Position numbers and translations under genes: made by a program
The notes under the pieces: model-generated
Database searches by the model: none
What the model saw: only the letters and a program-made list of their open reading frames with translations
What the model was told of the DNA's origin: nothing
Part shown: positions 20,478 to 32,500 of the stretch, piece by piece
Position numbering within the stretch: the stretch's first letter is position 1
How the letters are laid out: the number at the start of each line of letters is the position of its first letter
Origin: Siphonodentalium dalli
Lineage: Eukaryota; Mollusca; Scaphopoda; Gadilida; Siphonodentaliidae
Direction of reading: 5' to 3'
DNA length: 64,000 nucleotides
Assembly: GCA_032622095.1 (NCBI GenBank)
Contig: CP136065.1
Location: forward strand, 219,956,151-220,020,150

Positions 20478-22440
20478 TTTAAAAAGGGCCATATCTCTGG
20501 TATAACAAATTGGATCTAACCCATATTCAAACTCGTTCTGTATTTTGAGTTGAGAAACTCACATACCAAATTTGGTTCCTATCAGATGAAAAATGGTTGA
20601 TTTATCGAAGTACATGTATGTGTGAATTATATGTCAAAGGACCATAACTCCATTAAAAATCCTATCAAACCCATATTCGAACTCAATCTGTATGTTGGTC
20701 TGAGAAACTCATACACCAAATTTGGTTCCAATCAGATAAAAAATGTTAGAGTTATGGCAGAATTAATGAATTCTAATTCGAAAAAGGGCCATAACTCCGT
20801 AAAAAAAATCGGATCAAACCCATATTCGAACTCGATCTGTATTTTGAGCCAAGAAACTCACATACCAAGTTTGGTTCCGATTAGATAAAAAATGTTTGAG
20901 TTATGGCAGAATGTGTGAATTCTAAGTAAAACGAGAGGCCGATCACGATCGGCAGATGTTAACCCATCCCTTGGCGATAAAAATTTAATATGATCGGATA
21001 AATGAGAGTTTTGGTGTTGAATTATAGAGTATACTGTTATGTACTATTATAGACAAATGTACATAACACAAATTATTGGAATTTATGGGTCACTGGCATT
21101 TATATAAGAGAATGCACTGGTACAGGATCTGTAATGCTAAACCACCACAGCCAGCAAGTCCGTGGGTTAAATGTGTAGGTGTGACCTGGACATGGAATAC
21201 TTGGGTTAAGAGAGTCCAATTTAAGTTTACAATAATAATGTGTCCTAGTATACAGATAAGCAACCTCACCACTGACCCATTAATATCAATTATATAGCAC
21301 AGCTGTCAAAAAATCACAGGAATTGTTTATGTTGAACACTGACCTCTATTAAACCAATAACAATTATAATGATATCAGACCATCTGAAGATATAACTCTG
21401 CAGCACAAATGTCCAAGTCTACTGTTAATATCATGTGATGTTTATTGTTGAATCTTATTTTAAATTAGATACCATAGCCTTCTTTATCAGATTATTTGCA
21501 CATTGGCATAAGAGACATCAGAAAATAATATAGCTTTATCAATAGCTATTAAAGTAGTCCAAATGCAATTGGTGAATTAATTAAAAAATTAAAGGGACAC
21601 ATTGGAAATCTTTTTATCAACTTGTATCATAATCATCAATATCTAAATGAAAACAAATGACAATGTCAATGACATTTTTTTTATTATTATTATAAAAGTT
21701 AAAAATAATTTTTTTTTTAAATCGATTTTTTTTTCCAATTTTTTTGTGTGGAAAAATGGTCATAACTCCTTTAAAATAAATCGGATCAAACCCATATTCG
21801 AACTAGATCTGTATTTTGGGCTGTGAAACTCACATACCAAATTTGGTTCCAATCAGATATGTTTGAGTTATGGCAGAATGTGTGAATTCTAAGTTGAAAA
21901 AGGGCCATAACTCTGTAACAAAAACTCGGATCAAACCCAAATTCGAACTCGATCTGTATTTTGGGCTGATATACCCATATACAAAATTTGCTTCTGATTG
22001 GATAGAAAATGTTTGAGTTATCGCATTACACGTGAAGTGTCTACGGACGGACAGACGGACGGACGGACGGACAGACGGACGGACGGACGGACGGACGAAC
22101 GACGAGTGGTCAATCCGGACAACGACACTATGTTTACCATACATGGTATGGGTAAACATAAAAAGGGCCACAACTCTGTAAAAAAAAGTCGGATCAAACC
22201 CATATTCGAACTCGATCTGTATATTGGGCTGAAAACCCCATATACAAATTTTGGTTTTGATCAGGTAAAAAATGTTTGAGTTATCGCATTACACGTAAAG
22301 TGTCTACGGACGGACAGACGGACGGACGGACGGCCAGACGGACGGACGGACGGACGAACGACGAGTGGTCAATCCGGACGTTGACACTATGTGTACCATA
22401 CTATGGTATGGGTACACATAAAAAGGATCTCAGGATAAAT
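20478..22440 (+). mobile_element. Modular repeat, family F (GGGCCATAACTC...ACGG tail), interrupted
   Basis: About six modules of ~140 bp begin AAAAAGGGCCATAACTC and contain CCCATATTCGAACTCGATCT, ACATACCAAATTTGGTTCC and TTTGAGTTATGGCAGAAT. Two modules end in GTGTCTACGGACGGACAGAC plus (ACGG)n at 22045-22100 and 22305-22365, followed by ACGAGTGGTCAATCCGGAC. The array is broken at 20928-21740 by a SINE tail copy and unrelated sequence. The phrase 'ACCAAATTTGGTTCCAATCAG' plus an ACGG/CAGA tail resembles LINE 3' ends of the RTE type as I remember them. Confidence 0.65.
20928..21085 (+). repeat. 5'-truncated second copy of the SINE tail
   Basis: Shares AACGAGAGGCCGATCACGAT, TAACCCATCCCTTGGCGATA, GAATTATAGAGTATACTGTT and ACACAAATTATTGGAATTTA with 19977-20150. 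A hairpin-core fragment (TTTATATAAGAGAATGCACT) follows at 21095. It interrupts the family F array. Confidence 0.7.
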
Positions 22441-23028
22441 TATGAAAAATACGTACTGGGAGAATTTCGTATCTTCGCTCCTCTCGTAATGTCATGCCCA
22501 TGGATGACACTACGCTAGTATAGGCACATCATCGGACCGGGAGCCGACGCGAATGGTAGTCCCGTGTGCAACACTGCGCACACGTTAAATAATCATACAG
22601 TGGCGAAGAAGTAACGGATTCGACCAAATTACTGGACAAATTGGGTGGATCTAGTCGATCCCTTCGCAGAAGTCTTCAACACAATGAAGTTGGCGAAGTA
22701 TTCTATAAATATATATATATGTCAGAGTTATGGAGGCACGGACTCTGTATGAGTGTTCATTGCTTCATATTTGCTTAGCTCAGTGAGTTGAACAAATTCT
22801 CATTTCTTATCGATATGGCCAAGTGTCGATCGGAATGGTACATTGAGATGTCCCTCAAACTAAATCAAGCTTAACAAGTTTCATCCATGCCGGGGTTCGA
22901 ACTCGCGCCAACCTCGTCTAGCCCAGACTGTGATGATAAATATAGATAGATAGATCGATAGATGACCGAAACGTCCGTAACAGTTTGAAGCCAGATATTA
23001 ATACTACATATAACCACGATCGATCTTG
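22440..23028. other. No gene; possible worn tRNA-like boxes
   Basis: An A-box-like TAGCTCAGTGAG (22777) and a B-box-like GGTTCGAACTC (22893) lie on the plus strand, but ~115 bp apart, so at best this is a rearranged SINE. A short GATA-type run lies at 22945-22960. Confidence 0.3.
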
Positions 23029-23299
23029 TTAACCCTTTCAGTGCCAAGTCGATTTTTTTATCAACCCATATTTCCTTGATCATTTTTCAAATTTATTGAT
23101 TATAATAATGTGATACATTGATGGAAAGAGCTCTTAGAGCTCTTTCCATCAATGTATCACATTATTATAATCAATAAATTTGAAAAATGATTAGAGCTCT
23201 TTCCATCAATGTATCACATTATTATAATCAATAAATTTGAAAAATGATCAAGGAAATATGGGTTGATACAAAAATCGTACTTGGCACTGAAAGGGTTAA
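23029..23299. mobile_element. piggyBac-like foldback MITE with TTAA duplication
   Basis: TTAA (23029-23032), CCCTTTCAGTGCCAAGT, the arm TTGATCATTTTTCAAATTTA, a GAGCTCTTAGAGCTC centre, the mirrored arm, then ACTTGGCACTGAAAGGG and TTAA (23296-23299). The 263-bp element is a near-perfect palindrome. About 72 bp of the right arm (GAGCTCTTTCCATCAATGTA to AAATGAT) is tandemly doubled, which breaks the symmetry. Confidence 0.9.
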
Positions 23300-23960
23300 T
23301 ACTCCCCGGAAAGACTTATTCAATTTTAAGTCATAGGACCTAGAAAGGTACCTATAGTGTTTCCATGTTTCCGCCAAAACGAAATAATAAAGATGACTCA
23401 TTTATAGATCATATCTGACTGATATCAGTAGGATTTAATGCGGGTTTAGACCCAAAATTTGGGTCCCAAATTAGTGAAATTTGGCTGATAGGTGTAAATA
23501 AATTGGGAGTAATTTATTTTTTGCAGATTTGGGTGATGGTGGATACCCGAAAATGCCAGACAAAAAAATTGTTTTACTACCCCTCCCCGACCCTCTTCGC
23601 CGTCAATGCGCCCACGTTGGACTACCACCCCATTTATGATCATATTCAGCGTCTTTGCGCCACTCAGAGGGTGGAAGCTGACAGGCGGAGACATGGGAGT
23701 GTTAGGCAATTAGATTATACTGCATTCGACACGGTTACACAGATTATCATCTGTCACCCCTTATTAACTCGACAGTATTAGAGTGCTCAGCAGCCGTCAC
23801 ATCTCAATACAATCTTAACAACTCCTTACCCGCATTAGAATCGCCGTTAGGCCACGGCGCGCAGAATGGGACAACTTCTGAAGTGTGTAGCATGAACGAA
23901 ACACGAATACACAAAAAACAAGGATGTACATGTTCAAGAACATGTTATACCTAACGATAT
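23300..23960. other. No feature recognised
   Basis: A plus-strand frame at 23503-23781 (MGVIYFLQIWVMVDTRK...) has no family resemblance or splice support. The rest is non-coding. Confidence 0.35.
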
Positions 23961-24341
23961 GTGACCATAGGTCGCCTCGCATATATAAGAGAATGCATTG
24001 GCCTAACAATTTTTTACAATTTTAATAAATTTTTCTTGTATTCTTTAACAATTTTATAATTTCACCCATACAGAGCCCCAGACAAACATGAGCAGACGAC
24101 ACTCTTCTATATGCTTCTATATATGTGTGGGGCTCCCTGCAGGGTATTGGATGTTTCTTATTTTATGTCCTAAAAATTGTAAGAAACATTTATTAAAAAA
24201 AAATGATAAAAAAATTGTTAGGCCAATGCATTCTCTTATATATGCGAGGCGACCTATGGTCGACTCGCATATATAAGAGAATGCATTGGCACAGGGTAAA
24301 AAAAATCCCGACTTACGGCTGGATTTGATATGGCGGGTCAC
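23961..24341 (+). mobile_element. Double-hairpin element, family A, left end deleted
   Basis: The right end is complete: TGGATTTGATATGGCGGGTC AC at 24341, the family A terminus. The left end jumps from GTGAC straight to CATAGGTCGCC, so the left TIR and half a hairpin are lost. The spacer carries the family A block CAGAGCCCCAGACAAACATG and TGTGTGGGGCTCCCTGCAGG. Confidence 0.8.
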
Positions 24342-24404
24342 AATATTGGGTATATCCTTAATGTAAGAATACACGAAACCACACACACCTCCATTCTCCA
24401 TATG

Positions 24405-24835
24405 TATTAGGCTTAGGGTTAGGGTTATGTTTAGGGTTATACCGTTATGGCTGGGGTTAGGGTGAGGGTTAAGGTTAGGGTTAGGGTCAGGGTTATGGTA
24501 AGCGTTAAGGTTAATGTTAGGGTTAGGGTCAGTCACCGTCAGTGTTAGGGTTAGGGTTAGGGTCAGGGTTAGGGTTAGGGTTATGGTCAGGTTTAGGGCC
24601 AGGGTTAGCGTTAGGGTTAGGTTAGGTTTATGCCTTTAGGGTTATGGATAGTGTTAGGGTTAGGGATATAGGGTCAGGGTTAGGGCTAGGATTAGGATTA
24701 GGATTAGGGTTAGGGTTATGGCTAGGGTTACTGCTATGGTTAGGGTTAAGGTTCGGGATAGGGTTAGGGTTATGGCTAGGGTTAGGCTTAGGGTTATGGC
24801 TAGGGCTAGGGTTAGGGTTAGGGCATTCCTTGCTG
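24405..24835 (+). repeat. Interstitial telomere-like TTAGGG tract
   Basis: About 430 bp of degenerate TTAGGG (also TTATGG, TTAAGG, TCAGGG, CTAGGG) in one orientation. The frames at 24117-24536 and 24644-25000 (poly GLGLGLW or PNPNLN) are products of the repeat. It lies 60 bp after a hairpin element and abuts a foldback on its right. Confidence 0.9.
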
Positions 24836-24837
24836 GA

Positions 24838-25480
24838 GAATGTAATTAAAATTAGACCACTATACCATCAGACAAAATATCGGAAGGAAATAACACGGTG
24901 GGGAATCATGGGGTTTCGAGTTGATGAGTACCACGAATTCAAAATGGCCGAAGCGATCGCAAACGCGATCAGAAACGAGGAAAAGGGTAATAAACTATGA
25001 TAATAATATATTATGTAGTATTTTGGCAGCTAACAGCATATGCTATACTTTTTTTTCAAACAAGCTGATACCTCATTTGTGTCCAAATTCACAGTTGTCT
25101 GCTCTAACATTCCGACAAAAGTTGTCAGTCGAAGGATTCTCCTAGATGTGTGGATGGACAGGTGTATTCCACGAACATCCGACTGGCAACTTTGGTCAGA
25201 ATGATATAGAAAACTACTGAATATTTCCGAACAAATAAGGTATCAACTTGTTGTAAAAATAAACTAGCATATGCTCGCAACAGTCAAAATGCTATGTTTT
25301 GTGTCAGTTCCTCATATTGTGTGTGTGTGATTTTGATCTCGCTTCAGCCATTTTGAAAGCCTGGTACTCACTAACCTCGAAACCACGTGATTCCCCATCG
25401 CGAATAACGACAAACGTGCGGTAATTAACTGTAATGATGTAGTCCATAATATAGTCAACTGCATTGGAATAATTTCTGCC
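24838..25480. mobile_element. Foldback element with long degenerate inverted arms
   Basis: The left arm has GGGGAATCATGGGGTTTCGA, GAGTACCACGAATTCAAAAT and GGCCGAAGCGATC. The right arm (25330-25404) is the reverse complement with ~80% similarity by eye. Inner parts (AGCATATGCTA, AAGCTGATACCTCATTTGT) are also mirrored. Neither arm has coding capacity. Confidence 0.6.
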
Positions 25481-26199
25481 ATAAGATAACAAGGAGACAT
25501 ATGGAGTACAGATTTCGAGTCTGTTCTTACGGGTAAAATGACTTAACTATTTTATGCATGCATTAAACACGATCAGACATTTGGGGAATCTAAATATGTA
25601 CAATAGTACACACCAGCGAACAAACTATGCTGCAATATGATCTCTGGTGATAATTTTCATCGTCCATTGGCCGCAATCAATGTTGGATGGCCATGGTGAA
25701 AAAACTGTTTTTGAAAATGATAATCGATTGACCCTGAGCTTTAAATGACGACTTCCTCGGCTCAAACCTATTACCTGATACAAACAAACAAAGGAATAGT
25801 AGTTTAGGGGGTGTCGAAGGGGTGGGTCACCTTAACATTTGAAGATCTGTTCTTGCTACAGCCTGTTCCTTGTTTATTTTGCTTCATATATTATATGAAA
25901 AGAACTTGATGGTCTTGGCTCGTTGTCGCACGATCAACATCCTCCATTCAACAAAGTGAATAAGTTTAAGCCCTATTTGATGTGGTGACATCAGGTAACA
26001 CGAAAACAATCTCAACAGTCAGATATGGTGAAATAAGAATTTAACGCCCCAATGTCCTTTGAACCACTGTTCTAGTGTGCACAAAACCCCAGAAGGAGCA
26101 TGCATATTAAAGACATATTATTCACTCCAAAGAACTGGTGTGGTTTGCTTGAAACTGATAAGTTGGTACTCAAACTTTATGCCAACTGGAGAAATGTAG
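25481..26199. other. Mostly unrecognised; fragment of the CCCCCGAAGCC MITE near 25720-25830
   Basis: GACCCTGAGCTTTAAATGAC, TTCCTCGGCTCAAACCTA and AATAGTAGTTTAGGGGGTGT resemble the right arm of the foldback at 63482-63908. Nothing else is recognised. Confidence 0.35.
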
Positions 26200-26530
26200 C
26201 ATTCTACTAACATCGCCGAAAATCTCAGACAAATCGACCTTACCACTACACAGAAATCATCGTCTGAACTGTGCTCGATTGTAAATATTTACTTCTCGAT
26301 TCGGGACGCAACTATCGGCGATAAACTAACACAAACGATTTCGCCAGCGAGAGTCACAATTGTATTTAATTAGAATATATAAAAATGACGGTGTGTTGTC
26401 AATTTGGATATAATATTTGTAAAAATAATTACTTTGAGCAAGAGTATTCTCCATTCATATTTGATCACCCGTCCGGAGTGTTTCACATCACTTTAATTGA
26501 CTAAAATGTATTTGTGAATATGTTTTCATA
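26200..26530 (+). repeat. Dispersed repeat H, plus-strand copy
   Basis: Shares CTCGATTCGGGA.GCAACTAT, TGTAAATATTTACTTCTCGA, GTCAATTTGGATATAA and GTGTTTCACATCACTTTAA with 41940-42260 (reversed) and, for a shorter part, with 28123-28230. The minus-strand frame of the 41940-42260 copy is open through most of it, but this copy is not, so I do not call a gene. Confidence 0.7.
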
Positions 26531-27599
26531 TGAAATTTTGTAACAAATGATCACATGGTCCGCTCAGAAACCAGAAGTTGATCGCTTTTGAGAAATACAG
26601 TGAAATATTTTGGTGTGTAGCACAGGCCCCTGGGGAAAATTATTAAAATACCAATATAGACTATACCAGTGTAAAGGTTCAAATGTCGATGTTGGCTAAA
26701 ACCATACCCAACTATCAACAACCTACAAATTCTAGAAATCGATAATTGCAACCAAAATATCCCCCGGTGAGTCTTATTGGCAAATAAAATAATTCCCTTT
26801 CGTTTGACATATAACTCGGCGAAATCGAACGCAGCGAAGTCGAGATATGATATCGGAAAGTACCGAATGCTACCGAACAAATCGGCTCGTCATTCCCCTT
26901 GTCCGCCGAACGCCCTTTGACGCCGTTATAAAATCAATATTTTCGAGCAATAAATTGTCGCGAGCGTGTACTTATGTCTATATTAGTATTTTTTAGTAAT
27001 TTTCCCCAGGGGTCTATGATGCGTATAGTTGGCACTTCGTATAGTTAGAGCACTCAAATTAAAGTTCTCTATAACAGTGTCCCTCTATGCAATACAATGG
27101 TTCCGTCTGCCCGCAGGCTGAATCTCTTGGTGTAAACCTGGATGTAGTTTTACGAAGCTGTGGCGTCACAATTTATTGCAGAATACTGGTTTTACATCTA
27201 AAGGTTTTATGCACGCTTCGTATCTTTGTTTATTGGATTTACCAAATACGGAATTCCTTCTCTTACTTAACTATGAAGTTACGTGAGTACCCAACGCCCA
27301 CCTCGTGGCTATAAATCAGAAACGATAAAAAGTGGATATCATTAGAGCGGACCTAAAATAAGCCCCAGGTTTACATAATCATAATTGTAAACCCATAAAT
27401 CTTTTTTGACTTGCCTAATCTCAAAATTATAATCTTTGTTACTGGCGCCATGTAATGAATTATATTGTGATCAAAACCGTACGTTTTACATCATTTTATC
27501 AAATTTGTGCAGAAATTTGGCGGGCGCGCATCCGTGCTCACAATGATAACAATAACGTGAATAATTAGGAAGCTACAGTCAAGTAACGGAATGCAGTAC
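26531..27599. other. No feature recognised
   Basis: AT-rich sequence with a minus frame of 109 residues (26551-26880) that shows no family resemblance. Confidence 0.35.
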
Positions 27600-27765
27600 A
27601 TGCATACTATAGTGGTAGAAACTGAGGTAAACATTAGGGCCGCGCGTCCGCATACTGACAATTTGTTTCTGATATTTTTTGCAGACTTGTCTATTATAAA
27701 CATTAGAGCCGCGCGTCCACACACTGACAAATTTGTCTGATATTTTTTGCAGGCTTGTCGTTATA
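27600..27765 (+). repeat. Two tandem copies of a ~71-bp unit
   Basis: The phrases AACATTAGGGCCGCGCGTCC ... CTGACAATTTGT...CTGATATTTTTTGCAG and AACATTAGAGCCGCGCGTCC follow each other. A third worn version of the head lies at 27520. A C-run and (CCA)n tract follows at 27937-27968. Confidence 0.7.
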
Positions 27766-28102
27766 TAAAACAATTCATGTCAGTATATGAACGCAACATG
27801 CGTCTAAAATACATCTTTACACAAAACATAAGATGTAAAATTTCTGTAGTTCCATATGTAAGGGTACGTTCAAATTTGCCAGGAATTCCTTTGCAAGAAT
27901 TTCGGTATGGAAAGCTACAATGTGCCCGAAACCGACCCCCCCCCCCGCCGCCACCACCACCACCACCACACTATCACTCACCATTACTACTTAATAGTAT
28001 AGTTATTCAAATTCAATTGTTATTGTATACATGCACCCGCCATGCCAAACCTATTCTGTTTAATATACCATTTATATTTGTTGTCATACTTATTCTGTAC
28101 TA

Positions 28103-28455
28103 GCAGGGTTACCCGGCGTTGCCCAGGTTAAAGTGATGTGAAACCCTATGTGGATATTTGGTGGGAATAGAGAATACTCTTGCTCTCAAAGTGTTACACG
28201 TATTCTCATAAATTGTATATCCAAATGGCATCACAAAACATGATTCTTACACATGGAATATAAGTAGTGGCTCACCTTGTCAGGTCGGAGCCATTATCAT
28301 TTTGTTTATCGCGTTTAATCCGTCCCACCAATAAAGAAGTATTTATTTATTTACAACTGCGTATACTTCAGACGTTATAGCATGAAACATGAACTTCATA
28401 AACACATTAGTTCGAAAAAAATAAAAGACGGCAATTGTGTTTTACATAGAGATGT

Positions 28456-28494
<39 letters not shown>

Positions 28495-29520
28495 TAGTTT
28501 ATCATATCTTCATGAAGATACAGATGTTTTAAAGATATGTCCAGGTGCTCCTCTGTTCTGGTGCTATATACTGGCTAATCATTTTCAGTTTAAAAGAAAT
28601 GAAGTTATGCCTGTATAGCAGCTACATGTGCCCGACACAGCGAGATTTTGAGTTGTTTATATTAGGCGATGAGTCTGTTATAAAAAATGAAAGAAATCCT
28701 CTGTATCGGGCAGATATACCCTTGTCAGATGTCACTTTTGGAGGATCCTGAAAAGTCATGTGCTACGGACTGCGTTTTCCTTTATCTCAGAAGTAATCAT
28801 ATTTAACTGCACACTGTGACATATCACTTGGCAATTGTAACTTTTTTTGTGGAAACTATATTGAATGGGACAGACTCAATCGTTATCATATATACATGAG
28901 CCATTCTAATATGCAATCCTCTGACGATTCAAGGTCCCTCAGTTTGAATAAATATATGTATCTCTTAAATAGATTGATATAAATATACTTTTTATGCTTT
29001 CTTCTATGTATCTGTGTTGCTAGATCATTATAGGAATGCCATGATTTCCATCCCTATATAAATATGACAGCTGAGAAGATATAATTGTTCAAGTGACTTA
29101 ATTCGGTCACCATTTGTCGAGATTGTGAAATTGGAATGTCAAAAACTCATCAGAACGACATGGAGATGGCCTGGGAGATGACTATATATAACTTTGTGGG
29201 ATATCGGCGAACTGAACAATCTGCTAGTGAATCTCCTCTCGCCATCCATGACCCAAACGACCCCAAAGGTGATTTAATTCATCATATCATTAGAGAGAAC
29301 GTGCATGAATTTGGTGGAATCAGTGCTAAATATATTTGTATCAACTTTGGTGCAACTCCCCTCATGCATGACTTAAACCGCGCCACTTTTGTCATATTTA
29401 AACCACGTCTATTAGCGCCCGCTCTCCCGCGGCGAAGCCGCGGAAGCGAAGCGACCAGGGTATACATATGCGAATATGAGATATATACTAATCGACTTTT
29501 TCGGCCCAATCTAAAAATAA
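28103..29520 (+). mobile_element. Modular repeat, family G
   Basis: Starts ACTAGCAGGGTTACCCGGCG, runs into repeat H text (AAAGTGATGTGAAAC, GAGAATACTCTTGCTC), a (CAAT)n microsatellite at 28457-28492, and TAGATCATTATAGGAATGCC (29022). It then has ~120-bp modules with AACTTTGTGGGATATCGGCG and CATGAATTTGGTGGAATCAG, and ends near CCGCGGCGAAGCCGCGGAAG. The block at 29022-29150 recurs nearly unchanged at 34224-34360. The 129-residue frame at 29136 is a by-product of these modules. Confidence 0.6.
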
Positions 29521-32500
29521 ATTGAAATCACCTAAAATAGGATAATTTATTCATAACTGAAGGGTCAGCCGGGTCAGCGGAGTCCAAAATTCTATTGTTG
29601 GCAAACGGTCGCCATTTTGTATTGATTAATGCCACCTCGAAATGTGTAATTGGACAAAATGCTCCAGGGCAAAAATAAAAAACTTTGATCTAGCAACTGT
29701 TAGCTATACTTCATCATATGTAGGAACATCATGCTCCTAAAGCCAAATATATTTTCAAAAAGTTAATGTAAATTGAACAAAAGCTCTGGTTAACAAATAA
29801 ATTAAATTGCATGAAAAAGTTTTGTTTACATATTTCATAAAATTATTAAAAATATTTACCCCGAAAGAGGAATCTAGCGACCTTGCTGGCCGTTTACATA
29901 TTAGCTTCAATTTTCTAACTGTATTTCCGCCTAAAAAATTTATGAAATATTCTCAAAGTTCAAGTTCCGAATGAAAGATCGCAGAGTCATTTTAAGATTG
30001 CTTCTTGGGAAACCAGTAAAGGCGTCATGACATCAAGACCAGGGAACTTAAATAACGGGAAGGTTCACTTCCCATTGGTTCTATTGTAATGCGTATCGCC
30101 GCAGCGCCCTCTTGCGATCGGTAGGTTAAACCGAGAAATGCGTCTATGGATACACTATAGAATTCTATAGAGTTGCTCATTTCTTCCGTCAAAAAATCAT
30201 TTTAAAACAACATTTAAACCAAATGTTCCCTATTTGTCGATATTTCCATAAACAATACGCATTGACCTACACTATATTGAACTTTCTGGGTAAAGTTACT
30301 GCTAATGTCCAGTTAAAACGATGAAAAGCATCACCCAAATTCGCTGTCAATGTCAATTTGTGTACAACTGAACTTTTTTTGTTTGTATTTTTTTAGTACT
30401 ATTATATATAACTACATGCGTATCTGAATTATAATATATGGTATTGACAAGTCATTTATAGAACTTTAATCAAAATTTAGCCAAAATATTATTTTTTTTA
30501 ATTTTATGAACCCGGGCCATAGGAACATATTATATGCCTAGTACTAGTACCATATTACCATTATTCATTACTAACTTTACTTGCAATTCTACCATCCCAA
30601 TTATCTTAAGTATATATAACTAATATAGGCCTATTATTACTAGTAAGTATATTATTAACCAAGTGCTACACTTCAAAGTCCAGCTGACACATTGGAAAAC
30701 TTTTACATATCTCATGTCATTAAATTGACTCAAAAATAATTCCTCAGAATGATCTAGCCTCATTTCTAGGTCTAGTCAGGCATCGCTCACAATGATACCA
30801 TTTTAAATAGATTATACAACATGGTATTCAATGCACATGTATGAAGATCAGAAAACCCACTGGCAATTATTTTTAAGCATTTATATCTCAATTATGCTTA
30901 AGCGTATTTCAAATATGTAGGAGGCGTAATTCATATTTAATATCTTATTGCGCTTAAGTGTTATTCAGATTTCCATTACACTTTTAAAAGCCTAATGGAA
31001 TTTGGCATCGATCACACCACACATGCAATTATGGATTTATAGATTTACCGTAACTATAAGTACAAATGAATTGCAATTCTTGATTTAACCATAAATAAAT
31101 TAGATTAAGTTACCACCCCGGGTATTTTTTTTATTTATATATTATTTTTATATAAAATAATATAATAAAATTTAAAACAAAATTCCCGGATTCCTGTGAT
31201 GGAATCGCGCATGCTGATCAATTGTCATTACTGAAAATTTGAATTTCGTCTCCCATAACTCCCATTTTACATTTAAAAAAAATAAATGACTACGAATACA
31301 TGTACCGGTGCAATAGCATTACATTAAATTAAATAAGTATATTGTAAATTATGAAATACTCCCAAATGACAAATGTCAATCTACACTTATAAGCATACCA
31401 TTATTTGAAGGGTAATTAATGTCTAATATGTCATTATATGATATATATCAATGAATTTATAGTGAAAGACTCACAGTAGGCATACATACAGAAACTAGAA
31501 CAAATGTTTAAAAAAACTTGATCTATACACATTTTTACAAATGTCAAATTAAGTGGATTCCAAGGACCCATGCATGTCATGATAGGGCAAACATATTTTA
31601 CATATAATAAGAGAAATTGCTTCACAACAGATCAACAGTTATAATCAACTTAATCAATAATGTGTCATATGAATTAATATGTTGTGCAAATATCAAGGTA
31701 TGAGGGGATGGATATACTGACTGAGTTACAAGATATCAAATATGACATTTCCTATTAATGTAACAATGACAAATTTGACTAAGTTGACCACACCGGTAGG
31801 CTGTACTGCATGAAAGAATCAACATATTTTGTGGGGGGGGGGGGGGTGTCATGCTATCCAGCTGTGAATATGATATCACCATATAATTTGACATGGCCTA
31901 ATATTTCTGATTGGACAATTGAACACATATTAAACAATGCTCTATTGCAACTGCATGCAGATACTATGAATTGTGTTGATTTGGGGAACACTACCATGTA
32001 AAATTAAGTGGAAGATTCAGGATGAATAAATACAAATGGAGTGTCCATCTGAATTTGATGACATTTTTTGAGGTACAAAAATGTCTATAACTCAAACAAT
32101 AATTAGCCTATATAAACTTAACTGAAAAAAAGGTTTTCAGATTTGTGATCCCAATAGATGAGTTCTACAAATAAGATAAAAAGTGAAAGGACGAATTTGA
32201 AATTTCCATGTACTAAACCAATAGTCACAGTGCCACATATGCAGGCACATTGCGCCCACACACACGCTGGTCAACACAGACTGCAGACAAATTTAAAGAC
32301 AACGTAAAAATGTAAACAAAAATAAAGTTAAAAACATTCTTTAAAAGTTGCAACAAAACAAAAATAACAACTGTACGTAAGGATTGAATATAAACGACGT
32401 ATTTTCTCAGTTATTAAAGTGGTTGGGTAGTTTTCCTTGCCTTTGGTTGAGAATGTTGACCAAAAACGATGTACCAGTATTTCCATTCACTCGTATTCGT

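Noticed and set aside
24117-25000. GLGLGLW and NPNLNPH low-complexity frames
   Set aside because: They translate the TTAGGG-like tract.
29136-29525. 129-residue frame
   Set aside because: It lies on family G modules that recur as non-coding DNA at 33730-35445.
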